From Symsagittifera roscoffensis (taxonomy: Eukaryota; Xenacoelomorpha; Acoela; Convolutidae), in assembly GCF_963678635.1 (NCBI RefSeq), contig NC_087063.1, forward strand, positions 7,412,386 through 7,476,385: a stretch of 64,000 nucleotides of DNA, in the 5' to 3' direction. The notes below the pieces were generated by a model. It did not search any database, was not told where the DNA came from, and saw nothing but the letters and a program-made list of their open reading frames with translations. Positions 1 to 12,774 of this stretch are shown here, piece by piece (the stretch's first letter is position 1; each line of letters opens with the position of its first letter). The translations under genes were made by a program, and so were the position numbers.

Positions 1-1150
1 TTTGTAATTATTATGTACAGAAACATAATTGTCGAAAAACAATCCATAATTTTCATCAAATCTTTTTTGAGTTTTGAACTTTTCGATTTTTGTCCAGTAA
101 CGGCGAACCAGGAGTTTGCGTGGAAGCAAGTTTTCGATTAAAATTTAAACAATTTCTCTTAAATTTTATGCATGACGCGCTTCTTTGCAATAATAGGCCT
201 TTTTCGGTTGACTTCCAACGTAAATTAAGGTCAGATTCAAAAAAACTGTATAAGTATACAAAATATCAAAAACGCCCATGCAAATTCCAAAATGGTATTT
301 TCATGCAAAACATATAGAAATCATGATGACTCGTATTGTTTACTAATCTGAAAAAAAAATTGGGGAGAGCTTGACATATAACAGCAGCTATCAGGAAGAA
401 GAGTTTCGGCAGAGATTTGTGGATTAATATAGAAAAAACAAATATAGTCCTCCATATATAGTCCTCCACGAGATTTGCAATGAAAATTTTTTTTTGTTAC
501 TGGATATGACAACCATAACATAATGAACATTTTTTTGAGATTGTTAACGACAGTGTGTAAAAAGATCCTCAAAAGTAATAATATTTCTGATTTGACACAA
601 CTTTTCATAAGATTTTCATGTAAGGAAGCTGAAATCTGATTGGACGCGACTTTACAGCAACTAAAAATACTGATTGGTTAAATCTGATTGCTTAAAAATT
701 AGCTGAGTTGAAACTTTACTTCTCTCTTAAGTAAGAACCATTCCATTTTCATCTTAACTCCGTCCTGTTCCTCCTCTATCAGCTTCAAATCAGTCATAGT
801 TTTTTTTCTATCTTTCTTCAATTTGGACTTTTTAGACAAATTGATATTCTCAATGCAAAACTGTAACCTTATGTCCTTATGTGCTCGGTAGAGTTTTTGT
901 CTGATCTAGTACAAATACAAGTGAGTGAAATAGTTTTGCAAATATTGGAAGTGAGGCAATGTGCTTTCAACGAACATCATATGCTGCAATTACCCATCAC
1001 AGAGAACCAACTTGGATCGATGCAAATGACGGAGGAAGTGTCTGAGCATGTGAGAATGAACTAACCCGGTATTCCTAACCATAGATATGTGGCTCAACCA
1101 GTCAACGACTTCTTCTTTCCTTGGGAGGAAGCAGGATCAGCCGAAAACCA
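1..1150. repeat. AT-rich non-coding module A, copy 1
   Basis: This stretch matches 4860-6255 block by block: the opening ttatgtacagaaacataa, the cgaaccaggagtttgcgtgg block, the gcatgaggcgcttctttgc-like block and the ccttgggaggaagcagg block near its end. Relative to the second copy it lacks about 280 bp after position 345. Short open frames cross it but are interrupted differently in each copy, so I see no gene. It flanks BEL/Pao pol relics and may be LTR or untranslated material of that element; that is inference. From 1150 to 1570 I see only AT-rich sequence. Confidence 0.7.
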
Positions 1151-1569
1151 AGTAACTGTACTCCAGTAAAACAGTTGACACACGCGATGTTTTGTGCAGT
1201 TGATACATCCTTGTATCCATTATTTTGCAACATATTGGAGACATGCCTTAGTTGTTTGCTAGATTAGATGATAGATGAATGGCAAGAATATAAATTGAGC
1301 AAACTTATGACACCATCTGTTGGTATTGTATCATCTAAAACGAAGCCCCTTGCGATCGCGAATCCCTCGCTCAGTCAAGTATAAAACCGTTATTCAAATG
1401 ACAATGACTCTAGTGGTTAGTTGTAACTGTCTGCAGCAATGATGTTTATAACCGATCGTTTTCAATATAATTCACATTTTTCACATTTTTGGAAAAGCAA
1501 GATTAAGTTCAAAAAATGGGTCTTATGCACTAAATGGCCCAAAATCAATGTTATTGTATCGTGAGCTGA

Positions 1570-3735
1570 TATGTATGCGGTCGAATTAATTTTTATGCAT
1601 GAGGCGCTTTTTTGTAATAATAGGCATTTTTCGGCTGACTTCCAACGTAAGTTAAGGTCATATTCAAAAGAACTGTATAAGTATACAAAATATCAAAAAC
1701 GCCCATGCAAATTCCATAAATGGTATTTTCATACAAAACATTTAGAAATCATAATGATTCGTATTGTCGAGTTTCAGTTTCAATTAATTTCAAAATCTTT
1801 TCTCTCATTTCTCCTCGTCTGATAGTTTGAACAAAATGTACAGACAGTCAATTTCTTCATATATGTGAATTGATTTATCGAATCTCTGCAGAATTGGACT
1901 GAGGGATGATCCTACTAAAACCAATTGGAACTTGCAGTTCTGCAAATAACAAAAGAGTTCGGAGTAGACACACAATAATCTAGTGGTACTAAAACTTTTT
2001 CATAAAGCTCGTTGGAAACATAAAAAATTGTGATTTTTCGATATAATCTGAAAAAAAAGCTTGGAAGAACTTGACATATAGCAGCAGCAATCTGAAAGAA
2101 GAGTTTTGGCCGAAAAACATGGATCAATATAGTTAAACTAATGCCCAAGCAACTTCCATAAAAGGAAATTTTCATGCAAAGTTTCCATATTTGGCAATAC
2201 ATCCATAAACGGAATTCGTGATGACTCATATTGTTTACTTCGATTTTGATCTAATCTCAAAATAATTTTACTCATTTCTCCTTATCTGATCAGTACACTT
2301 TTTTGTATTAAACTGTACTCCAGATCAGAAGCTAGTCTCAACTATCAGAGTTTTTCAAAAGATCAAAAAAGTTTGTTTTACTTGGTCTCAGAAGTCCTAC
2401 AAAGGGAAAATTTAATACCGAAAAAAGAAGTATAATACTATCAAAAATCATCGATTAAAATATTTGCATTTTTTGTTTCAACAGGTTTGGCTCAAATATG
2501 ATTCTGGAATGAAACAATTTAGGTGAGAATCGAACCCACGCCGAACTCCCCGAAACGCTCTAGGTGTTCACTTTGCTATATAGCTGGTATTGCCAAGTGA
2601 CTATGGTGATTATGTACTATTCTATACTAGCTTTCATACTTTCAACTTATCGCTACGTACTACTAACAAATTAGAAATCCTATTTTTCACCATGCTGAAA
2701 ACTTTAGACTCGTTCCTACATATGAAGCCAAACCTGGCAAACAATCACCAATGGATCAGGAGCTCGTTATCTGTAATAGAGTACATGAAATAGCAACATA
2801 CGACACGAGCAGGGTGTGCGTCATAATCAAGCTGTACAGTGTGAACAAGCCACCCTTATTCAGATTCGACTCTTCGCTGCAAACGAGAACAAAAACTTGA
2901 AGCAAGTTGCATAAGTCAACTATACTTTAAACGACTTCAAAGAATTCGCCTAAGTCTTGGAAGATTTTGTTTATTGATAATTGTAAGAGATCAGTCTAAT
3001 AATTTTGAACTGCTCGAATAAGGTTGACTGATATGGTTGACTGATATCTGAAGTACTTGAGATTTTGATTTGTTAATTGAAATCCCTAAAACAAATCAGA
3101 TGTCAAATAGGAGCAAATTCATACAAAAAGTTTCAACTCCTGTGACAAACTATGTGAACAAAAACATAAACTGTACATAACAAAATGTAAAATAAGATTT
3201 TATTACTAGTTATGAAAGAAATTTTCTAAAACAAATTGTAGTTTAGCTAGAACAAGATCTCTATAAAAGTATTCTCAATGGTTGAAATCGGCCTTAATCA
3301 TATTTCAAAGCTAAACCTTTTCAAAAAAAGAGTTAGAATGGCAGAGTGATGATGTTGAAGAGGATCTTTTTAGTTTTTTTTTGTTTTTTTGTTTTTTGAT
3401 CATAAGGGTATTGCTAGAGTAAAGATCAAATTTTTCAATTAAAAAAAAAGACTCAGATTGAATGATAAAAATTTAAACACCCAACCGAAGAAAATTGCTT
3501 AAAAATAAAAAACTTAAGACAAGGAAAACAAAAAATACTTAAACGAATCATTATGATTGATTTGGAAATTCCTTACACAAATAATTTTCTTTTAAACTGG
3601 AAAGCTTTGACAAAAATTTTAATTTTGAATACTTCATGCGGCTAGTTAAAACCGAAACTGATAAAATTTAAATTAAGTCAAAGCTCATTTCTGAATGGTT
3701 GATGTTCTGAATATAAGATTGATGAATGATTACAA
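1570..3735. repeat. AT-rich non-coding module B, copy 1
   Basis: This matches 7215-9350 and 12775-14930 over about 2 kb with many small differences. Shared landmarks are tttatgcatgaggcgctt at the start, a tRNA-like block at 2522-2597, and the gttgactgatatggttgac block near 3025. Open frames are short and not conserved in frame between copies, so it is treated as non-coding. A BEL/Pao integrase fragment follows it directly. Its role is unknown; an LTR or a large untranslated region of the neighbouring retroelement is possible. Confidence 0.7.
2522..2597 (-). repeat. tRNA-like (pol III A/B box) block
   Basis: On the minus strand this reads as a tRNA-like segment. There is an A-box-like TAGCAAAGTGAAC and, about 35 bases on, a T-arm GTGGGTTCGATTCTCAC whose 5-bp stem pairs and whose loop carries the B-box GGTTCGATTC. 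No acceptor stem pairs around it, so it is not a functional tRNA gene. It resembles the tRNA-derived head of a SINE or a pol III promoter captured by the repeat. Confidence 0.5.
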
Positions 3736-4353
3736 GAAATGGTCCAAAAAAACCGACACCGCAGTTCGAGAACGGCAGCTGGCGGTAAGCTAGACACTCC
3801 ACAGGAAGGTCAGACATCATTGGAGTTGTTTTTTGATTTTTCCTTTCTACAGCATACGCACTGTGCTTCAATAGCTCTTTGTGCAGATGTCAATCGTAAT
3901 ACAACAAATTGCAATTGTTTCCAGCAGCTAATTGCTTACAATCAGCTGGGAATGATTCTAATTGCAAAAACTGCAAAAAATTTTCTCTGCAATAACAAGT
4001 TCTGCTGGATCAATTATCGCCTTATTTGGCGTTCTGAAAATTTTATGCTTAGGGTGAGAGTCTCAACATGTATGCGACCAATCGCTTCAACATGGAGAAC
4101 GAGATGTACTTTTATCAAATGACGGCGAATTCAGTCGAAACTGCAGTGCACGGAAAATTTGAAGAGACTTCTAAACTCTCATTCAGATCGTAGACCGGAC
4201 CATCCAGGCGCACCGTTCTTAGTAACTTCCCTATTTTGATTGAAAGGCCCAGCAGAAATTTTCAAAAAAAAGAGGTACCGTTGACCCAACTGCTTTGCTT
4301 CAGGGAGTCAGGAGTAACACCTCTAGTTCTTGTGTCTGCTGGGTTGTCACATT
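3660..4353 (-). pseudogene. BEL/Pao pol relic (integrase core plus end of RNase H)
   Basis: On the minus strand, 3668-3871 encodes the start of a BEL/Pao integrase catalytic core: a DLPVECLAYRQLPFSNCG-type segment followed by GFFGPF, which is the region of the first catalytic Asp in this family. Further upstream on the same strand, 4190-4353 encodes the RNase H tail, including the NPADTRTRGVTP motif seen in all copies here. The part between is damaged, so this is a broken remnant. It is a diverged relative of the copies at 11.0 and 16.3 kb. Confidence 0.6.
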
Positions 4354-4374
4354 AAGAAACTTGATGGATTTTTG

Positions 4375-4860
4375 CACTCAAGTTAGGGATAACACTGAAA
4401 ACTACAACAAATTCTTGAACATTTTTTGCATCTGGTCGAAAACCTGAAATACTCTTAGCATTTTGTTGAAACAGTGAAGCACTTTTAGTATTTTGTTTGA
4501 AAACAAATGACACAAATTTTGCATTTTATTAAAACAAAAATTGAAACACTTCTTTCATTTCAAAGAAAAAAAAGAAACTAATTTATTATTTTTTTGTCTA
4601 AAAACATGAAAACACTTTAGCATCTCTCCAAACAAAAAGAAACATTCGTTTTTTAAGAAGAAAATTGAACAATTTTAGCATCCTCAAATTTGAGTCAAAC
4701 CTTAAATCAAATAGAAATGGTTTTTAGAATTTTACACATTTTAGTTTTGAACTTTTTCTCATTTGAACTAACTTTTGCTGAATTATTGCTCTGTTTCATT
4801 GAAAAAATTATCAGTGCAATTCTAAAAAACGCATGATGACAGCTCATTCTTTTATCACAA
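4375..4860. repeat. AT-rich repeat, copy 1
   Basis: From gcactcaagttaggga onward this stretch matches 6570-7060 closely (aacatttttgcatct, gaaacagtgaagcactttt, gagtcaaaccttaaatc). It is A/T-rich with many ttttgcatttt-like words and no coding potential. In both places it leads straight into the next non-coding module. Confidence 0.6.
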
Positions 4861-6255
4861 AATTTTTATTATCATTATGTACAGAAAAATAATTGTCGAA
4901 AAACAATCCATAATTTTCAACAAATCTTTTTGAGTTTTGAACTTTTCGATTTCTGTCCAGAAACGCGAACCAGGAGTTTGCGTGGAAGCAAGTTTTCGAT
5001 TAAAACTTAAACAATTTCTCTTAAATTTTATGCATGAGGCGCTTCTTTGCAATAATAGGCTTTTTTCGGCTGACTTCCAACGTAAGCTTAGATCATATTT
5101 AAAAGAACTGTGGATAAGTATAGAAAATATCAAAAACGCCCATGCAAATTCCAAAATGGTATTTTCATGCAAAACATATAGAAATCATGATGACTCGTAT
5201 TGTTTACTTTCGGTTTCAATTAATTCCGAAATCCCTTCTCTCATTTCTCCTCGTCTGATAGTTTGAACAAAATGCACAGACAGTCAATTTCTTCATAAGT
5301 TTTAATTGATTTATCTAATCTCTGCAAAATTTGGCTGAGAGATGATCCTACTAAAACTAATGGGAACTTGCAATTCTGCAAATAAAAAAAGAGTTCGGAG
5401 TAGACACACAATAAACTAGGGGTACTAAAATTTTTTTCGTAAAGCTCTTTCGAAACATAAAAAAATAGCAATTTTTCTATATAATCTGAAAAAAAATTTG
5501 GGGAGAGCTTGACATACAACAGCAGCTATCTGGAAGAAGGTTTTTGGCAGAGATTTGTGGATTAATATAAAAAAAACGCCCACGCAATTTCCATATATAG
5601 TCCTGCACGAGATTTGCTATGAATTTTTTTTTGTTACTGGATATGACAACCATGACAAAAATGAACATCTTTTTGAGATTGTTAACGACCTAAAAAAAGA
5701 GTGTAAAAATATCCTAAAAAGTAATATTATTTCTGATTCGACACGATTTTTCATAAGACTTTCACATAAGGAAGCTGAAAACTGATTGGACGCGACTACA
5801 CAGCAAATAAGAATACTGAGTCTGATTGGTTAAATCTGATTGGTTGAAAATTAGTTGAGTTGAAGCTATACTTCTCTCTTAAGTAAGAATCATTCCATTT
5901 TCATCTTAACTCCGTCCTGATCCTCCTCTATCAGCTTCAAATCAGTCATAGTTTTTATCTTTTTTTTCTATCTTTCTTCAATTTGGACTTTTTAGACAAA
6001 TTGATATTCTCAATGCAAAACTGTAACCTTATGTACTTATGTGCTCGGTAGAGTTTTTGCCTTATCTAATACAAATACAAATGAGTGAAATAGTTATGCA
6101 AATATTGGAAGTGAGGCAATGGGCTTTCAATGAACATCATATGCTGCAATTACCCATCACAGAGAACCAACTTGGGTTGATGCAAATGCCAGTGAACGAC
6201 TTTTTTTTTCCTTGGGAGGAAGCAGGATCAGCCGAAAACCCAATCGCAATAGACA
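4860..6255. repeat. AT-rich non-coding module A, copy 2
   Basis: Longer copy of the sequence at 1-1150; it contains about 280 bp (roughly 5210-5480) that copy 1 lacks. The extra segment (ctcgtctgatagtttgaac, gagagatgatcctactaaa) also occurs in module B at 1815, 7445 and 13010. Modules A and B therefore share blocks and were shuffled by recombination. No gene seen. Confidence 0.7.
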
Positions 6256-6564
6256 AAGATGAAGTCTTCTAAAAAACTGATGCCTCCAAAATATCCACAA
6301 CCACACTAACATGGACCAGTTATGCGTTCTATTGAGAAACTCCAGAACTCTCAACAGGTCCTTGATGATTTTTTTTTGTAAAAAGGGTTGCTTGTCTTTT
6401 TTTCATCTCCTGTAATTATTATCTTTTTTCAATTTTTCTTGAAAAATAGACGAGTAGTTCAGGGTAAAACATGCCAATTGATTAAAAAAACGATTAGAGA
6501 ACAAGTTAAATTAACGATACCGCGTTTGCAGACATAATCGGGAAATTGAAATATTTTTGCACTC

Positions 6565-7060
6565 AAGTTAGGGAAAAGACTGAACACTACTACAAGTTCT
6601 TGAACATTTTTTTGCATCTAGTTGAAAACCTGAAATACTGTTTGCATTTTAAGGAAACAGTGAAGCACTTTTAGTATTTTGTTTAGAAATAAACGAAACA
6701 ATTTTTGCATTTTGCTGAAACAAAAATTGAAACACATCTTTCATTTCAAAGAAAAAAAAAGAAACCAGTTTATTATTTTTTGTCTAAAAACTTGAAACAA
6801 TTTTAGCATCTTGCCAAGCAAATTGAAACATTTTTTGTTAGAAAATAAAAATTGAACAATTTTAGCATCCTGAAATATGAGTCAAACCTTAAATCAAATA
6901 GAAAAGGTTTTTATAATTTTACACATTTTCGTTTTTGTTTTGAACTTTTTCTCATTTGAATTACTTTTTGCTGAATCATTTCTCTGTTTCATTTAAAAAT
7001 ATAATCAGCGCAAACTACAAAAAGGCATGATGACAGCTTTTTCTTTTATCACAAAATTTA
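6565..7060. repeat. AT-rich repeat, copy 2
   Basis: Second copy of 4375-4860, about 90 percent similar by eye. It is followed by ttatgtacagaaacataattg, the same junction that starts modules A. From 6256 to 6565 I see only AT-rich sequence. Confidence 0.6.
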
Positions 7061-8157
7061 CCTATTTTTTATGTACAGAAACATAATTGTCAAAAAACAA
7101 TCCATAATTTTCAACAAATTTTTTTGAGTTTTGATCTTTTCGATTTCCGTCCAGAAACGGCGAACCAGGAGTTTGCTCGGAAGCAAATTTTTTGATAAAA
7201 ATTTAAGCAATTTCTCTTAACTTTTATGCATGAGGCGCTTCTTTGTAATAATAGGCATTTTTCGGCTGACTTCCAACGTAAGTTAAGGTCAGATTCAAAA
7301 AAACTGTATAAGTATACAAAATATCAAAAACGCCCATGCAAATTCCATAAATGGTATTTTCATACAAAACATAAAGAAATCATGATGACTCGTATTGTTT
7401 ACTTTCATTTTTAATTAACTTCAAAATCACTTCTCTCATTTCTCCTCGTCTGATAGTTTGAACAAAATGTACAGACAGTCAATTTCTTCATATATGTGAA
7501 TTGATTTATCGAATTTCTGCATAATTTGACCGAGTGATGATCCTACTAAAACCAATGGGAACTTGCAAATCTGCAAATACCAAAGAGTTCGGAAAAGACA
7601 CACAATAATCTAGTGGCACTAAAAATTTTTCATAAAGCTCGTTGGAAACAAAAAAAAATGTAATTTTTCGATATAATCTGAAAAAAAAGCTTGGGAGAGC
7701 TTGACATATAGCAGCAGCAATCTGAAAGAAGGGTTTTGGCCGAAAAACATGGTTAAACTAATATAGTTAAAATTAATGCCCACGCAACTTCCATAAAAGG
7801 GAATTTTCATGCAAAATTTCCATATTTGGCAATACATCCATAAATGGAATTGGTGATGACTCATATTGTTTACTTCTATTTTGATCTAATCTCAAAATCA
7901 ATTTTCTCATTTCTCCTTATCTGATCACTAAACTTTTTTGTTTTAAACTGTACTCCAGATCAGAAGCTAGTCTCAAATATCAGGAATTTTCAAAAAATCA
8001 AAAAAGATTGTTTTACTTGGTCTCAGAAGTCCTACAAAGGGAAAATTTAATACCGAAAAAAGAAGTATAATGTTATCAAAAATCAACGGTTAAAATATTT
8101 GCATTTTTTTATTTCAACAGGTTTGGCTCAAATGTGATTCTCGAATGAAACAATTTA

Positions 8158-8232
8158 GGTGAGAGTCGAACCCACGCCGAACTCCCCGAAACGCACTAGG
8201 TGTTCGCTTTGCTATATAGCTGGTATTGCCAA
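8158..8232 (-). repeat. tRNA-like block
   Basis: Same A-box/B-box block as at 2522-2597, in the second copy of module B. The T-arm differs at one base (ggtgagagtcgaaccc on the plus strand). Confidence 0.5.
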
Positions 8233-9205
8233 GCGACTATGCTGATTATGTACTATTCTATACTAGCTTTCATACTTTCAACTTATTTCTATGTACTACT
8301 AACATATTAGAAATCCTATTTTTCACGATGCTGAAAACCTTAGACTCGTTCCTACGTATGAACCCAAACCTGGCAAACAATCACCAATGGATAAGGAGCT
8401 CGTTATCTGTAATAGAGTATATGAAATAACAACATACGACACGAGCAGGGTGTGCGTCATAATCAAGCAGTACAGTGTGAACAACCCAACCTTATTCAGA
8501 TTCAACTCTTCGCTGCAAACGAGAACAAAAACTTTAAGCAAGTTGCATAAGTCGACTATACTTTAAACGACTTCAAAGAACTCGCCCAAGTCTTGGGAGA
8601 TTTTATGTTTATTGATAATTGTAAGGCACAGTTAGAGGTCAGTCTAATAATTTTGAACTGCTCGAATAAGGTTGACTGATATGGTTGACTGATATCTGAA
8701 GTACTTGAGATTTTGATTTGTTAATTGAAATCCCTAAAACAAAACAGATGTCAAGTAGGAGCAAATTTATACAAAAAGTTTCAACTCCTGGGACAAACTG
8801 TGTGAACAAAAACATAAACTGTACATAAAAAAATGTAAAATAGGATTTTATTACTAGTTATTATAGAAATTTTCTAAGCAAAATTGTAGTTTAGCTAGAT
8901 CAAGATCTCTATCAGAAGTATTCTCAATGGTTGAAATCGGCCTCTATCATATTTCAAAGCTGAACTTTTTCAAAAAAAGAGTTAGAATGGCAGAGTGATG
9001 ACGTTGAAGAGGATATTTTTAGTTATTTTGTTTCACAGGAACACCAATAATTTGTTAAAAAGATGGAGAGGAGAGTTGATACAAAAAGGTATTGCTAGAT
9101 TAAACAGCAAGTTTTTCAATTAAAAGAAAGGACTCAGATTTATTGATAAAAAATTAAACACCCAACCAAAAAAAAAATTGCTTCAAAATGAAAAATCTAA
9201 TACAA

Positions 9206-9787
9206 GGAAAATAAAAAATACTTGAACGAATCTTTTTGATTGATTTGGAATTCCTTACACAAAGAATTTTCTTTTAAACTGGAAAACTTTGACAAAAACT
9301 TAATGTTGGAATACTTAATGCGGTTAGTTAAAACCGAAACTGATAAAATTTAAAAAGAACCAAAGCTCATTTCTGAATGGTTGATGTCAAACTGGTTATG
9401 AATTGCGTTTTAAAAAAAGCTTGATTATAAATCAATAAAATTTAAATGTATAAAAATACCAATGGGTTAGGCTCGGAGCTGGTCTCAAAAGTCCTCGAAA
9501 ACAAAAAATACTTGAACGAATCTTTATGATTGATTTGGAAATTCCTTACACAAAGAATTTTCTTTTAAACTGGAAAACTTTGACAAAAACTTAATGTTGG
9601 AATAATTAATGCGGTTAGTTAAAACCGAAACTGATAAAATTTAAAAAGAATCAAAGCTCATTTCTGAAGGGTTGATGTCAAACTGGTTATGAATTGCGTT
9701 TTAAAAAAAGCTTGATTATAAATCAATAAATTTTAAATGTATAAAAATACCAATGGGTTAGGCTCGGAGCTGGTCTCAAAAGTCCTC
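9206..9787. repeat. 291-bp direct tandem duplication
   Basis: The segment running from tacttgaacgaatctttt to ggtctcaaaagtcctc occurs twice in a row (about 9206-9496 and 9497-9787) with few differences. The corresponding place at 14.75-15.05 kb has one copy, so the duplication postdates or was lost after the 5.25-kb duplication. Confidence 0.8.
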
Positions 9788-10218
9788 TAAGGGGAAACTC
9801 ACTGTGGAGCTTGCTTCCAACTATTCAAAAAGATGAATGGGGAAAACTCGAGCAGGTCCATCTTGGTAAAAAAGAAGGAGAGAGGACATCAGCAATTGTA
9901 TTCTGGCCTTTTTATGCCTCGAACAAAACAGGAAACAAGATTCGGCTCAATTCAAGAGAATGGGTGAACGGCAAATTTATCTAAATATCTAAATTATGTT
10001 ACACGGGATCAGCGACAACATTGAACGTATCGTGCAAAAAAGGGGGTTACTCATGCGTTGATTTGGTGATTCGCAACTTTCACAACCAATTCATATTCAG
10101 TTCACGCAGTTTTTTTTAACAGAAGCTCAAATGCAAACCAATTTTGATAAGATCAAAACAATAGCATTTTATGTTCTATCAGGTTAGGCAAAAATGTGTT
10201 TCTCAAATAATACGATTG

Positions 10219-10293
10219 ATATGAGAACCGAACCGACACTGATCTCCCCGGGATGCACTATGTATACGCTGGGCTATATAGCTGGTACTGCCA
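10219..10293 (-). repeat. tRNA-like block, second variant
   Basis: Diverged relative of the block at 2522-2597: plus-strand tgagaaccgaaccgacact, then ctccccgggatgcact, then gctatatagctggtactgccaag. The A-box region is conserved and the T-arm is less well paired. Confidence 0.4.
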
Positions 10294-10331
10294 AGCGACT
10301 GTAATGTTTTTATACTATACTTTACTAGCTT

Positions 10332-12600
10332 TTATACTTCTAAGTTATTGCTTTGTAGCATTATTATCCTCTGCCCCCGAAGGAGCGAGAACCGGAACGA
10401 GCTTAACAAGACGGTCCTAAGGATTGCGGAACGGGCGATGTTGTCTTTGTCGTAGTTTAGCCACACTATGCGTGCATGTGGGTAGTCTCCCCTAGCGCTA
10501 GTCGATTCAATAACCACACTAAATCTCCCATTTTGAAAGTGTCTTTGCGAGGAGCACGCCACTTAACTCTCTTATTGTGTGCCGTGACGTACTCACTTAA
10601 CCATCGATGCCAAATTGCCTTCGCGTAAGACTGCGCACGGGCTTAGCGTTTTTAATGAGAATAGTTTTTACTCGACCTTAGAGACGGAAAAGTTAGGTTG
10701 TGCTGACTTTAAAAAAAAAATGATTCGGCGTGAAAATCCCAAGACTTTCTGGGTAGTCAGAAACAGGAGTGAGCGGACGGGCGTTAAGTCAACTTTCAAC
10801 TAGGGACTTCGTTGTGTTCAAAATCCCAATGGTCGATTTTCTTGACGCTAAGATTGCATAAAAGACGCTCTTACAATTGCACACCACTTTCACTTAATGG
10901 CTTTGTGTACGAGCGACAATGAAGTTTCTGTGTTCCAATTTTTGACGCACAGAAGAAGCTATTTTTTGGCTCCTACAAAGTTGGTTCCATTGTCCGACAA
11001 AATTATCGAGGGTGTTCCGCGCGTATATATAAAGCGCTTGATAGCCACACACAGGAACTTGTGTCCATTGATGGAACCAACTCAATGTGAATTGCGCGAG
11101 TCGTTAAGGAAATAAATAGAAAACCCCAGCGTTTCTCAGAAGATTGACGAATCATTACAGGAAATGGTCCAAAAAAACCGACACCGCAGTTCGAGAACGG
11201 CAGCTGGCGGTAAGCTAGACAATCCACAGGAAGGTCAGACAGACATCATTGGAGTTGCTTTTTTGCTTTTTTCCTTTCTACAGCATACGCACTGCGCTTC
11301 AATAGCTCTTTGTGCAGATCTCAATTGTAATACAACAAATTTCACATGTTTTCCAGCAGCTAATTGCGTAAATTCAGCTGGGAATGACTCTAATTGCAAA
11401 AGTTGCAAAAGTTTTTCTCTGCAATAACAAGTTCTGCTGGATCAATTATCGCCTTATTTGGCGTTCTGAAAAGTCTAGGCTTAGAGTGAGAGTTTCAACA
11501 TGTATGCGACCAATCGCTTCAACATGGAGAACCAGGTATATTTTTACCAAATGATGGCGAATTCAGTCGAAATTGTAGTGCATGGAAAATTTGAAGAGAC
11601 TTCTAAACTCTCATTCAGATCGTAGACCGGACCATCCAGGCGCACCATTCTTAGTACCTTCCCTAAGTTGATTGAAAGGCCAAGCAGAATGGCTTTGCTT
11701 CAGGGAGTCAGGAGTAACATCTCTAGTTCTTGTGTCTGCTGGGTTGTCTCCACTCAAAACATGAAAAAATTTGCCAACTGATTTCGACTCCAGAATTTCG
11801 CCTACTGGATTGGCTACAAACACTGGCTGTTTGCTTGTCGAGTTCAACCACTGAAGGACTGTAGTGCTGTCAGTCCACATGAGCATTTTGGGAATATACA
11901 GTGTCAAACCTTTCTCGATATCATCCTTGAGACGAGCAGCAAGAAGCACAGCTTGAAGTTCCAATTTCGGAATTGAGAGCATCTTCATTGGGGCTACTCT
12001 CGCTTTACCGAAGCAAACGCAGACTGACGTTTGGAGTAGGCACACTTTCTGAGCGCAAAAAAATGCTACAGAACAGAAAACGCCCACTGAGCTATTACCG
12101 AGTATGTGCAGTTCAATCTCATGCACTGGAAATTCAAAAAAGCAACGAAATATTGTGATCTGCCCTAAAAGTGGCAAGCCGCACTTTCATTCAATGAGTC
12201 TGCGGCACAACTCACTTGCAGTACTGTTTGCCACTCAATCGCCAGATATCTTTCAGTACAAACGTGCGCGTACGGTATACGGAGCGATAAGATCTATGGA
12301 GTCGAACACGGAGGACACAAAACCAAGAACTGATCGCTGTATAACAGAGTCTTTGAGTTCGCGGTAAACACATCTGCTCTCCACCAACGTATCGGTGAGG
12401 TGGTTCCATTTGAGACCAAAAACATGCGATGCGCTGGTTTTAGAGGAATATAATTTTAACAACAAATCGGGAAAGTTGCTAACAGTTTTTTTGAGATTAA
12501 AAGTTTCCAGTAAAAAGAAAACTCCAGCGTTTCTCAGAAGATTGACGAATGATTACAAGAAAAGGTCCAAAAAAGTCGACACCGCAGTTCGAGAACGGCA
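10332..12600 (-). pseudogene. BEL/Pao retrotransposon pol relic (RT end, RNase H, integrase)
   Basis: Reading on the minus strand from 12465 downward, the end of reverse transcriptase appears first: an HVFGLKWN motif, then FVSSVFDSIDLIAPYTVRAR, matching the BEL/Pao connection segment. RNase H follows at 12177-11611, with the hallmark LSIPKLELQAVLLAARLK, WTDSTTVLQWL and GDNPADTRTR motifs. The integrase core is at 11227-11003 (FGPF, TTRAIHIELV, SMDTSSC). At 10562-10332 comes the integrase C-terminal end (STSARGDYPHARIVWLNYDKD). Frameshifts and a deletion of about 213 bp between RNase H and the integrase core, relative to other copies, make it non-functional. The N-terminal RT, protease and gag are absent. 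A nearly identical copy lies 5,250 bp downstream. Confidence 0.75.
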
Positions 12601-12774
12601 GCTGGCGTTAAGCTAGACACTCCACAGGAAGGTCAGACATTATTGGAGTGGCGGTTTTTGCTTTTCCTTTTGTACAGCATACGCACTGAGCTTCTATTGC
12701 TCTTTGTGCAGTTCTCAATCGTAATACAACAAACTGCCGATGAATGAGTGAACGTCGACGCGCTGATTTTTGTG

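Larger units (their letters stand above)
7060..9790. repeat. AT-rich non-coding module B, copy 2
   Basis: Matches 1570-3735 and 12775-15060. It sits immediately downstream, on the minus strand, of the BEL/Pao pol relic at 10.3-12.6 kb, where a 3' LTR or 3' non-coding region would lie. Module copy 3 lies just upstream of the same relic, so the arrangement module-pol-module-pol looks like a tandem retroelement array. LTR identity is inferred; I could not define LTR ends. Confidence 0.65.

Noticed and set aside
1571-1822. Recurring small frames in the AT-rich modules (for example at 1571, 4937, 7226, 12827)
   Set aside because: Similar peptides occur because the DNA is repeated; frames are broken at different places in each copy and no family is recognised.
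11164-11427. Plus-strand frame repeated at 3739, 11164, 16414 and 18033
   Set aside because: It is the antisense of the BEL/Pao integrase fragment, which gives the recognisable protein on the minus strand.
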